NCBI RefSeq assembly: GCF_039523035.1
Contig: NZ_BAAAEN010000004.1
Location: 62,001 to 126,000, forward strand
DNA: 64,000 nt
DNA from: Pigmentiphaga daeguensis
GTDB taxonomy: Bacteria > Pseudomonadota > Gammaproteobacteria > Burkholderiales > Burkholderiaceae_B
Reading direction: 5' to 3'
Shown here: in pieces, positions 48,708-57,385 of the stretch
How the letters are laid out: each line of letters opens with the position of its first letter
Numbering within the stretch: the first letter of the stretch is position 1
Translations under genes and position numbers: made by a program
The notes under the pieces: generated by a model
The model's input: the letters and a program-made list of their open reading frames with translations, nothing else
What the model was told of the DNA's origin: nothing
Databases searched by the model: none

Positions 48708-51395
48708 TCAGGCGTGCATCAGGGCGACCGGAAAGGCGGCCAGGGCGTCGGCCACGCGCACCGTCCCGCCGGCCACGGCGCAGGAGCGGCCGTCCAGGAC
48801 GTTGCGCAGTGCGCCGTCCCTGACGAGGCCCGACAGGTCGATGGACGTGTCGCCCCAGGCCCCGGGGGGCACGTGCGGAACCGGCGATGGGCCGGAGGCC
48901 AGCACCAGCGCCGAAGCGTGCAGCGGCACGATCGCCACGGCGAACCGGTCCTCGTGGCGGCGGGCGAAGGCCAGCACCGCATCCCGGGCGTCGCCATGCG
49001 CCGCAAGCGGCAGATAGTCGCCGCGGCGGAACAGGTCCGGATCGCGCTGCCGCAAGGCCAGGGCGCGCCGGATCAGCTCGAACTTGATGTGCCCGTCGCG
49101 CCAGTTCGCCACCAGCGAGGCGCAATCGGCATCGGACGCCAACGCGGCGCGGCGCCGGCCGTAGTCCACCGGCCGGCGGTTGTCCGGATCGACCAGGCTG
49201 AAATCCCAGAACTCGGTACCCTGGTAGAGATCGGGCACGCCCGGCGTGGACAGCCGCAACAAGGTCTGGGCCAGGCCGTTCAGGGCGCCCGCCGCGCCGG
49301 CGCGCGCCACGAAGGCCGACAGTTCCAGCAGGCTGCGGCCGTTGCGGCGGGGATCGAGCACGGCGCGCAGGAAGGCGTCGCAGGCCTGCTCGTATTCGTC
49401 GGCGGGCGTCACCCAGCTGGAGCGCAGCTTGGCCTCGCGCAGGGACTTGGTCTGCCACTCCCCTACCCGCTCCGCCAGCGCCGCGATGCCGGCCTCGTCG
49501 GCGATGGCCAGATCCAGGGGCCAGGCGCCGAACAGGGTCTGATACAGCATGTATTCGTCCGCCGGCGCCGGACGCGGCCCCTCGCGCGCCTTGAGCGCCT
49601 CGTGGCGGCGCATCCATGCGCCCACCAGCCGCAGCCACTCGTCCCCGAACTCGCTCAGCACGGCCAGGCGCGCCCGGGCGTCCTCGCCGCGCTTGTGGTC
49701 ATGGGTGGCGGTGGCCAGCATGGCATCGGGGAAACGGGCCGCGCGCGCCAACACCTTGCGGTGGAAACCTTCGGCATCCAGCGAGAACACGCCGGGATCG
49801 GAGCCGACCTCGTTGCGCGACAGCAGCCGTCCGTAGCGGTAGAACCCGGTATCCTCCACCGACTTGGCCGCCAGCGGCGCCGTCAGTTGCTGGAACCTGC
49901 GCAAGGCTTCCCGGCGCCAGGCCCGCAGCGCAGGCGTGGCCGGCGCGTCCGGCGCCTGTCCCAGCCATTGCGCCAGCAGTTCCAGCAACCCGTGATCGGC
50001 ACGCCGCAGGACCTGCCGCGCGCCCTTGCAGGCGATTCCCATGGCCACCTCATCGGCCGCCAGGGGCGTCTCGCCCCCGACGTAGGTGCGGTAGACGGGA
50101 AAATGCACCAGCAGTTCGGTCAGCACCCGGCGGATGGCGGGCGCCCCCCAATCCCGGGTAGCGAGGTCGGTGCGCGCGATGCGGTGCAGTATGCGGACCA
50201 GCGCGTCGCACTCGCCCGCGAAGCTCTGCGCGACCAGCCGGCGCCGCACGTCCAGCACCAGCGCGCGAAAGCCGCGCGCCTCGCCCGACACGGCCTCCCA
50301 TTGCGCCGTCAGGCGCGCCTCTCCCTCGGGGTGGTGCAGCAGCGCGCCCACGTCGTTCATGAAGTCGTAGCCGGTGGTCCCCTGCACGCGCCAGCTCGCC
50401 GGCAGGGGTTCGTCGGACGCCAGTATCTTCTCGACCACGATATACGGCACGTCGCGCGGACATCCGGCGGGCCGCCCGCCGTCGAGCGCGGCGAGGTTCT
50501 CGCGCAGGTAGCGGCAATAGGCCTCGGGATCGGCCAGTCCGTCGATGTGGTCCACGCGCACGCCATCGATCAGTCCCTCGGCGTACAGGCGAAACGGCAA
50601 CGCATGGATGGCCTCGCGCGTGTCCTCCCTTTCCACGCGCACGCCGATCAGGTCGCTGACCTCGAAGAAGCGCCGCCAGTTGATTTCCTCGGCCGCCGTG
50701 CGCCACCACGCCAGCCGGTAGTGTTGCCGTTCCAAGAGCGCGTGCAGGCGCGCCCGGCCCTCTGGCCGCGTGGCGTCATAGGCCTCCGGAGGCTGGGCCG
50801 CGATCTCGGCCGCGCAATCGGGGGCGATCGGAAAGCGTGCGTCGAAATAGGCGATGACAGGCTCGCCCGTCTCCTCGTCCAGCCGTACCGACAACTGGCC
50901 GGCGGCCAGGACCTGGCCGTACTGCTCGCCCAGGAAAGGGGCCAGCACCTTGCCACACAGCGCCAGGTCGGCCGGTTCCCAGTCGATGTCGAAGAACTCG
51001 GCATAGGGGCTGGCGCGCCCCAGCTTGAGCACGCTCCACCACCAGGCATTCTCTTTTCCCACGCCCATGTGATTGGGCACGATATCCACGATCAGGCCCA
51101 TGCCGTGCTCGCGCAGCCGCGCCACCAGCCTGCGCAGCCCCTCCTCCCCTCCCAGTTCGGGGCTCACGCAGCCGTAGTCCACGGTGTCGTAGCCGTGCAT
51201 GGACCCCGGGCGGGCGCGCGTGATGGGCGAGGCATACAGATGGCTGATGCCGAGGTCGCGGAAATACCCGACCTGTGCGGCGGCTGCCTCGAAGGGAAAA
51301 CCCGCGTGGAACTGCAGGCGCGCCGTGGCGCGCGGCACGCCGCAGGCGACGATGCCCTGCCCGGCGGCCCGCGCCGGGAAAACGGATCCATTCAT
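48708..51395 (-). CDS. treY: Maltooligosyltrehalose synthase
   Basis: This 895-residue GH13 enzyme isomerises the reducing end of a maltooligosaccharide into an alpha-1,1 trehalose link; TreZ then releases trehalose. It has A-R-L-Q-F-H, Y-A-S-P-I-T-R-A-R-P-G-S-M-H-G-Y-D, D-I-V-P-N-H-M, G-V-R-V-D-H-I-D-G-L and V-V-E-K-I-L as catalytic GH13 motifs, and T-H-D-H-K-R-G-E-D. The ATG overlaps the malQ stop by four bases (ATGA). A longer upstream frame is the malQ gene in another frame. It is the last gene of the operon. Confidence 0.95.
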   Translation of the reverse strand: MNGSVFPARAAGQGIVACGVPRATARLQFHAGFPFEAAAAQVGYFRDLGISHLYASPITRARPGSMHGYDTVDYGCVSPELGGEEGLRRLVARLREHGMGLIVDIVPNHMGVGKENAWWWSVLKLGRASPYAEFFDIDWEPADLALCGKVLAPFLGEQYGQVLAAGQLSVRLDEETGEPVIAYFDARFPIAPDCAAEIAAQPPEAYDATRPEGRARLHALLERQHYRLAWWRTAAEEINWRRFFEVSDLIGVRVEREDTREAIHALPFRLYAEGLIDGVRVDHIDGLADPEAYCRYLRENLAALDGGRPAGCPRDVPYIVVEKILASDEPLPASWRVQGTTGYDFMNDVGALLHHPEGEARLTAQWEAVSGEARGFRALVLDVRRRLVAQSFAGECDALVRILHRIARTDLATRDWGAPAIRRVLTELLVHFPVYRTYVGGETPLAADEVAMGIACKGARQVLRRADHGLLELLAQWLGQAPDAPATPALRAWRREALRRFQQLTAPLAAKSVEDTGFYRYGRLLSRNEVGSDPGVFSLDAEGFHRKVLARAARFPDAMLATATHDHKRGEDARARLAVLSEFGDEWLRLVGAWMRRHEALKAREGPRPAPADEYMLYQTLFGAWPLDLAIADEAGIAALAERVGEWQTKSLREAKLRSSWVTPADEYEQACDAFLRAVLDPRRNGRSLLELSAFVARAGAAGALNGLAQTLLRLSTPGVPDLYQGTEFWDFSLVDPDNRRPVDYGRRRAALASDADCASLVANWRDGHIKFELIRRALALRQRDPDLFRRGDYLPLAAHGDARDAVLAFARRHEDRFAVAIVPLHASALVLASGPSPVPHVPPGAWGDTSIDLSGLVRDGALRNVLDGRSCAVAGGTVRVADALAAFPVALMHA

Positions 51396-53512
51396 GCCCT
51401 CCCCCTCGTCCTGGCCAGCAAGGCGGCGCGCCCGGCGGCGCCGGGCTCCTCGAACAACGATTCCACCGGTAGCGGCATGCGGCGCCGCCAGTTCGGATGC
51501 GTATCGACGGTGCCCGGCAGATTGGGTTGTTCCTGAAGGCCCAGCATGTCCTCCAGCGGCACGACCAGCAGCGGGGCCGGCGTTTGCGCCACGAAATCGA
51601 GCACCGCCGTCACCGGCGCCTCCGGCGGGAGCGGATCGCCGGCGCCCACCGTGCCGGCGCGGCCCAGGTCTTCCCACAGGCGGGCCCGGTCCTGGCCCCG
51701 CTCCGCCTGCTCGGCCTCGATGCCGCGGCCCTCGGCCAACAGGCCCAGTTCGGCTCGCCAACGGATGTCGGTACCCTGCCACCATCCCGCCACCGTCGGC
51801 AGATCGTGCGTCGTCGTGGTGGCCAGCGCCTGCCGCGACCAGCCGCCCGGCGCCCTGAACGGCGCGCCGGGCCAGGTCCCTTCCCGGTTGAACCACAGAA
51901 CGTCCATGCCCAGCATGCCGGCGCGCGCGATCTGCTCGTTGAAGCCCTCGGGCACCGTGCCCAGGTTCTCGCCGATCACGATGGCGCGATGCCGCCACGA
52001 CTCCAGCGCGATCAGGCGCATCATGTCCTGGAAGGGATAGCGCACATAGGCCCCCTCGTCCGGCGATGCGCCTTCCGGCACGAGCCACATGCGCGACAGG
52101 CCCAGCGCATGGTCGATGCGCACGCCGCCCGCGTGCGCCAGGCTGGCCCGCAGCAGCTCGATGAAGGCGCGGTAGCCGTTGGCGGCCAGCGCGCGCGGGG
52201 AAAACGCCGTCAGCCCCCACGCCTGGCCGCGCGGATTGAAGAGATCCGGCGGCGCCCCTGGCGACAACCGGGCCAGCACCTCCTCCTGCCGCGCCCAGGC
52301 ATGGCTGCCCGAGGGATCCGTGCCGACCGCCAGGTCCGAGATCAGCCCGACAGGCATGCCGGCCCGGCGCGCCGCGGCCTGCACCTCGGCCAACCCGCGC
52401 GCGGCGAGCCATTGCAGGAAGACGTGGAATCGCACCTCGTGCTCGTGCTGCGCGGCAAAACGCGCCACCTCCGGGCTGGCGGGCGAGCGGAACGCCGCCG
52501 GCCATTGGCGCCAGCCCGACCGGTCCCGGGTCTGCTCCACGCGCCAGGCGTGGATGGCCTCGAAGCGCGCATGCGAACGCAGCGGTTCGCCGCCTTCCCG
52601 CTCGAATGCCTGGAAGTCCTCGTGCATGCGCGGTGGCGCATTGCGCGGAAAATCGTCGAACAAGGCCCGCAGCACGGCCAGCTTGGCCCGCCCGGCCGCA
52701 GGCCAGTCGACCAGCGACAGCCCCGCCAGCCGCGACAGCTCGTCCCCCAGCCCCCGCGCCGAGACGGCAGCCAGGGCCTGCGGCCCGAACAACGCGGCCG
52801 GATCGGCGTACAGGACGTTCAGGAACAATCGGCTGGAAGGGGCATAGGGGCTGTAGCGTCCCGGATCGGCGCTGAACATCGCGTGCACCGGACTGACGGC
52901 GATGGCGGACGCGCCCCGCGCGGCCGCCTGTTCGGCCAGCAGCCGCAAGGCGGTGAAATCGCCGAATCCCGAGCTGCCCGCGGCGATGGATGCCGCGGCA
53001 TCGCGGCGCAGGCCGTAGAGCTGGACCCCCAGGGACCAGAGACGGGCCGGCGCGCCATGCAAGGCGTCATCGATCGCGAAGCACCGGTCCGGCGCGACGG
53101 CCAGCGTGCAGGCGGCCTGGCCCAGCTGCAAGGTGTGATAGCCGGGCCGGTCCACGCCAGGCAGGACGAGCGCGCCGCTGGCGCCGCGCCGGGCGATCCC
53201 GCTCATGCGCCCGCCGTCCTCGAAAGACAGCTGGAACGGCAACTCGGCCTCGCTCCCGGCCCAGGGCAGTTCGACCGGCGCTCCCGGCGACGCGGTCTTC
53301 AACGCCGGCAGCCCCTGTCCGCTTTCGTGCTCGAGCCGTTCCAGGCAATCGGCGACGCCCGCGGGCGTCTCCACGTCGAAGCCGAGTTCGGTCAGCAGGG
53401 TACGCAGCACCTCCGGCGCCACGACCTGCTCCCGGCCCATGGCATCCCGCCAATGCACGGCGACGCCGGCCGCGCCGGCCAGGCGCTCGAGGTCGTGATC
53501 GGGTCCTCTCAT
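51392..53512 (-). CDS. malQ: 4-alpha-glucanotransferase (amylomaltase)
   Basis: The 706-residue enzyme transfers maltosyl or longer glucan pieces between chains. GH77 motifs include G-V-Q-L-Y-G-L-R, I-S-D-L-A-V-G-T-D, V-R-I-D-H-A-L-G-L (nucleophile Asp) and I-G-E-N-L-G-T-V-P, with T-T-T-H-D-L-P-T-V. The N-terminal extension (about 150 residues) is the usual bacterial MalQ domain. The ATG at 53512 overlaps the treZ stop by four bases. In this operon MalQ probably resizes oligosaccharides between GlgX and TreYZ. Confidence 0.95.
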   Translation of the reverse strand: MRGPDHDLERLAGAAGVAVHWRDAMGREQVVAPEVLRTLLTELGFDVETPAGVADCLERLEHESGQGLPALKTASPGAPVELPWAGSEAELPFQLSFEDGGRMSGIARRGASGALVLPGVDRPGYHTLQLGQAACTLAVAPDRCFAIDDALHGAPARLWSLGVQLYGLRRDAAASIAAGSSGFGDFTALRLLAEQAAARGASAIAVSPVHAMFSADPGRYSPYAPSSRLFLNVLYADPAALFGPQALAAVSARGLGDELSRLAGLSLVDWPAAGRAKLAVLRALFDDFPRNAPPRMHEDFQAFEREGGEPLRSHARFEAIHAWRVEQTRDRSGWRQWPAAFRSPASPEVARFAAQHEHEVRFHVFLQWLAARGLAEVQAAARRAGMPVGLISDLAVGTDPSGSHAWARQEEVLARLSPGAPPDLFNPRGQAWGLTAFSPRALAANGYRAFIELLRASLAHAGGVRIDHALGLSRMWLVPEGASPDEGAYVRYPFQDMMRLIALESWRHRAIVIGENLGTVPEGFNEQIARAGMLGMDVLWFNREGTWPGAPFRAPGGWSRQALATTTTHDLPTVAGWWQGTDIRWRAELGLLAEGRGIEAEQAERGQDRARLWEDLGRAGTVGAGDPLPPEAPVTAVLDFVAQTPAPLLVVPLEDMLGLQEQPNLPGTVDTHPNWRRRMPLPVESLFEEPGAAGRAALLARTRGRA

Positions 53513-55299
53513 GAAGTCTGCGCCTCCGTCCAGGCAAGGGTGCACGTGGGATCGAGCACGCCCTGCCGCAAGCCGCGTGCCAGCCCCTGGCGACTCTCGA
53601 ACAGCAGCGCAAAGGCCGCGCCGGGCTGCGTCGCCGTCACCGCGTCGTCGCCGAAATTGGAGGCGATCGCCAGCACGCGCCCATCCCCCAGGCTCCAGCG
53701 CGCCTCGACCGCGCTGTCGCTCAGGGCGCGCGCCCCCAGGGCCCGCGTCGCATCCAGGCTGGGCATCAGCGCCTCGCGCCGGCAGCGCAGCAGCGCCTGG
53801 TAATACGCAAACCAGCCCCCCGTGTCCTGGAACAGGCCGCGCCGCGACGCTTCGAAGGTGGATGCCTCGTTGGGATCCGGGATGGCGGCCCGCGCGGCGT
53901 CGTCGGCGAACGCGGGAAAACTCTCGAACTCCTTGCGCCGCCCTTCCCGCACCGCGCCGGCCAGTTCCGGACCATGGCAGGTGAAGTACAGGAACGGCGT
54001 TTCCACGCCGTATTCCTCGCCCATGAAGATCAACGGGATCTGGGGCGCCAGCAGCACCAGCGCCACCGCCGCGCGCAGCGCCTCGCTGCGGTCTCCCACC
54101 AGGGTCCGCAGGCGCTCGCCCAATGCCCGGTTGCCGATCTGGTCGTGGTTCTGAAGGAACAGCACGAAGCTGGTCGGCGGCAGGTGCGCCGACGGCCGGC
54201 CCCGGTGCTGGCCGCCGCGATGGGCCGACGGCTCGCCCTGGTAGACGAATCCCTCGGCCAGGCAGCGCGCCAGGCGCGCCGCCGGCCGTTCGTCATAGTC
54301 TCGGTAATAGCCCTGGTTCTCGCCCGTGAGCAGGCGATGCAGGACGTGGTGGCCGTCGTCGTTCCACTGCGCGTCGAACTCATGTTCCAGCAGCGGCACG
54401 GCGTTGCCATCGTGCTCGATGACCAGGTGCACGTGCCGTTGGCGGTCGGTCGCCTGCCGGATGGCGTGGGCCATCTCCTCCAGCCAGTCCTGCTCGGCAA
54501 TCGCATGCACCGCATCCAGCCGCAAGCCGTCGAAACGGTATTCGTGCAGCCAGTACGCGGCGTTGCCGGTGAAGAATTCCCGCACCGGCCGGCGGCGGAA
54601 ATCGATGGCCGGCCCCCATGGGGTGTGCACGTCGTCGCGGAAGAAGGACGGCGCATAGGCGTGCAGGTAATTGCCGTCCGGCCCGAAATGGTTGTAGACC
54701 ACGTCCAGGAAAACCATCAGCCCCAGGCCATGGGCCTCGTCGATCAGGGCCTTGAGGGACTCCGGCGTGCCGTAGGCGCGGTCCGGCGCATAAGGGAGCA
54801 CGCCGTCGTAGCCCCAGTTCCGGGTGCCGGGAAAATCGGCGATGGGCATCAGCTCGATGGCCGTCACTCCCAGTTCGGCCAGGCGCGGCAGGTGGCCGCG
54901 CACGCCGTCGAAGCCGCCCATGGCGCCCACGTGCAGTTCGTAGATGACCGCCTCGCTCCAGGGTCGGCCGCGCCATCTCGTATTGCGCCACCGGTAGGCG
55001 GCCGGATCGACGACCACGCTGGCATCGTGCACGTCGCCGTCCTGCATGCGCGAGGCGGGATCCGGCACCGCGGTTCCGTCCGCCAGGCGATACCGGTAGC
55101 GCGTGCCCGCGCCGCGAGCCACCTCGGCCTCGAACCAGCCTTCCCGCCTGGCCTGCATGGGGACCACGGACGCTTGCGCCGTGCCGGGATCGAGCTCCAC
55201 CGACACCGCCTGCTGGCCCGGCGCCCACAGGCGAAAGCGCGTCCTGTCCGGCCCCAGCAGGCGAGCACCGAATTTCTCGGAAAGCAGAGTTTTCTTCAT
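53509..55299 (-). CDS. treZ: Maltooligosyltrehalose trehalohydrolase
   Basis: The 596-residue GH13 enzyme cleaves trehalose from the product of TreY. It has an N-terminal early-set domain, Y-E-L-H-V-G, D-V-V-Y-N-H-F-G-P-D-G-N-Y-L, F-D-G-L-R-L-D-A-V-H, V-I-E-H-D and L-Q-N-H-D-Q-I-G-N motifs, as in TreZ. The ATG overlaps the glgX stop (ATGA) and the stop overlaps the malQ ATG. Confidence 0.95.
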   Translation of the reverse strand: MKKTLLSEKFGARLLGPDRTRFRLWAPGQQAVSVELDPGTAQASVVPMQARREGWFEAEVARGAGTRYRYRLADGTAVPDPASRMQDGDVHDASVVVDPAAYRWRNTRWRGRPWSEAVIYELHVGAMGGFDGVRGHLPRLAELGVTAIELMPIADFPGTRNWGYDGVLPYAPDRAYGTPESLKALIDEAHGLGLMVFLDVVYNHFGPDGNYLHAYAPSFFRDDVHTPWGPAIDFRRRPVREFFTGNAAYWLHEYRFDGLRLDAVHAIAEQDWLEEMAHAIRQATDRQRHVHLVIEHDGNAVPLLEHEFDAQWNDDGHHVLHRLLTGENQGYYRDYDERPAARLARCLAEGFVYQGEPSAHRGGQHRGRPSAHLPPTSFVLFLQNHDQIGNRALGERLRTLVGDRSEALRAAVALVLLAPQIPLIFMGEEYGVETPFLYFTCHGPELAGAVREGRRKEFESFPAFADDAARAAIPDPNEASTFEASRRGLFQDTGGWFAYYQALLRCRREALMPSLDATRALGARALSDSAVEARWSLGDGRVLAIASNFGDDAVTATQPGAAFALLFESRQGLARGLRQGVLDPTCTLAWTEAQTS

Positions 55300-57383
55300 G
55301 GCGAGTTCATCCTGCAACCCAGCAGCACCACGCTGCGCGGGGCCAGCTCCAGCGGCATCTGGACCACGTCGGCCTCGGGCGCCTCCGGGCGGCTGCTGTC
55401 GATCAGCATGCGCCAGCGCACGGCCGGCGCGGGCAAGGCGAACGAGACGGCATGGCCGTGGCCGTTGACCAGCAGCTGCGTGACTTCGATGCGGCCGTCG
55501 TGCCGGACCGCCCGCCGCAGCACCAGCGCGCGCCGGCCGGGATCGTTCCACGCCTGGCTGTCGACCCGTTCCCCATGCTCGTCGAACCAGCCGATCTCGG
55601 CCAGGCCATCCTCGACGAAGTGGTAGTCCGCCATGTAGCGCTCACTGCGCAGGGACGGATACTCGTGCCGCAGCGCGGCCAGCCTCGCAACGAAGGCCGT
55701 CATGGCCCGGCCTTCGCCGGAGGCGGCCAGGCGCCAGTCGAACCAGGAGATCTCGTTGTCCTGGCAATAGGCATTGTTGTTGCCGGACTGGGTACGGCCG
55801 AACTCGTCTCCGCCCAGCAGCATGGGCGTGCCGTGCGCACAGAACAGCGTCGCCAGCATGGCCCGCGCCACCGCCGCCCGGGTCTCCAGCACGGCCGGAT
55901 CCAGGGTCGGTCCCTCGACGCCCCAATTGCTGCTGTGATTCTCGTTGCTTCCGTCGCGTCCTTCCTCGCCGTTGGCCTCGTTGCGCTTGTGGGTGTAGCT
56001 GACCAGGTCCGCCAGCGTGAAACCGTCGTGCGCGGTGACGAAGTTGATCGAGGCCCACGTCCGGCGATGGCGGCGGTTGAACAAATCGCCCGATCCCGCC
56101 AGCCGCGTGGCCAGCTCCGGCCGCACGCCCTCGTCGCCGCGCCAGAAACGGCGCACGGTATCGCGGAAGCGGTCGTTCCACTCGGCGAATCCCGGCGGAT
56201 GATGGCCAACGTGATAACCGTCGGGGCCGATGTCCCAGGGTTCTGAAATCAGCTTGAGGCGCGACAGCAGCGGGTCCTGCAGCAGCGCGTCGAAGAAGCC
56301 CGCCCCCGGATCGAAGCCGCCGGCCTCGCGGCCCAGCGTCACGCCCAGGTCGAAGCGGAAGCCGTCCACGCGAAAGGCCTCGGCCCAGTAGCGCAACGAA
56401 TCCATCACCATCTGGATCACACGGGGATGCGACAGGTTCAGCGTGTTGCCGCAACCCGTGTCATTGATGTAGTGACGCTCGTCGCCGGGCACCAGGCGGT
56501 AGTAGCTGGCATTGTCCAGCCCGCGCCACGACAGGGTCGGCCCGGTCTCGCTGGCTTCGCAGGTATGGTTGTAGACCACGTCCAGGATCACTTCGATGCC
56601 GGCCGCGTGCAGGTTGCGCACGGCGGTCCGGATCTCGTGCAGCTCGTTGCGCGACAGATAGGCGGGCTCGGGCGCGAAGAACGACAGGCTGCTGTAGCCC
56701 CAGTAATTGCGCAGGCCGCGCTCGACCAGGAAACGGTCGTTGACGTGGGCATGGATGGGCAGCAGTTCCAGCGACGTGACGCCCAGCGACAGCAGATGAT
56801 CGATCAGCGCGGGATTGGTCAGCGCGCGAAAGGTGCCCCGCTCGATGGGCCGCATGTCCTCGCGCGAGATCGACATCCCCCGCACGTGGGCCTCGTAGAT
56901 CACGGTCTGGCCCCACGGCCATTCCGGCCGCTGGTCTCCGTGCCAGTCGAAGGCATCGTCCACGACCACGCACTTGGGCACCGCGGCGGCGCTGTCGCGG
57001 CGGTCCATGCCGCGATCCTCGCGCCGGAAGCCGTTCAGCGCGTCGGTCCAGCGCAGCGACCCGGCCAGCTTGCGGGCATACGGGTCGATCAGCAGCTTGT
57101 GCGGATTGAAACGGTGGCCATGCTGCGGCTCGTAGGGGCCGAACGCCCGGTAGCCGTATACCTGCCCCGGCCCCGCCCGCGGCAGATAGCCGTGCCAGAC
57201 TTCGTCGGTGCACTCGGGCAGGGGCATGCGCGCGATTTCCTTGCGCCCCGATTCATCGAACAGGCACAGATCGATGCGGTGCGCGTGCGCCGAGAACACG
57301 GCGAAGTTCACGCCCATTCCGTCGCAGTGGGCGCCCAGGGGATAGGGGCGGCCCGGCAGCAAGCGATCGACGACGGCGCCCAT
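55296..57383 (-). CDS. glgX: Glycogen debranching enzyme (isoamylase type)
   Basis: The 695-residue GH13 isoamylase removes alpha-1,6 branches. Motifs: Y-E-A-H-V-R-G, D-V-V-Y-N-H-T, V-D-G-F-R-F-D-L-G, L-I-S-E-P-W-D and V-T-A-H-D-G-F. The length is usual. It starts two bases after the glgB stop; a GTG two codons upstream would overlap that stop and is also possible. It supplies linear chains to TreYZ and MalQ. Confidence 0.95.
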   Translation of the reverse strand: MGAVVDRLLPGRPYPLGAHCDGMGVNFAVFSAHAHRIDLCLFDESGRKEIARMPLPECTDEVWHGYLPRAGPGQVYGYRAFGPYEPQHGHRFNPHKLLIDPYARKLAGSLRWTDALNGFRREDRGMDRRDSAAAVPKCVVVDDAFDWHGDQRPEWPWGQTVIYEAHVRGMSISREDMRPIERGTFRALTNPALIDHLLSLGVTSLELLPIHAHVNDRFLVERGLRNYWGYSSLSFFAPEPAYLSRNELHEIRTAVRNLHAAGIEVILDVVYNHTCEASETGPTLSWRGLDNASYYRLVPGDERHYINDTGCGNTLNLSHPRVIQMVMDSLRYWAEAFRVDGFRFDLGVTLGREAGGFDPGAGFFDALLQDPLLSRLKLISEPWDIGPDGYHVGHHPPGFAEWNDRFRDTVRRFWRGDEGVRPELATRLAGSGDLFNRRHRRTWASINFVTAHDGFTLADLVSYTHKRNEANGEEGRDGSNENHSSNWGVEGPTLDPAVLETRAAVARAMLATLFCAHGTPMLLGGDEFGRTQSGNNNAYCQDNEISWFDWRLAASGEGRAMTAFVARLAALRHEYPSLRSERYMADYHFVEDGLAEIGWFDEHGERVDSQAWNDPGRRALVLRRAVRHDGRIEVTQLLVNGHGHAVSFALPAPAVRWRMLIDSSRPEAPEADVVQMPLELAPRSVVLLGCRMNSP

Positions 57384-57385
57384 GG

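Noticed and set aside
48714..51536. 940-codon plus-strand frame opposite treY
   Set aside because: It is a Gln/Arg/His-rich shadow frame with no family pattern.
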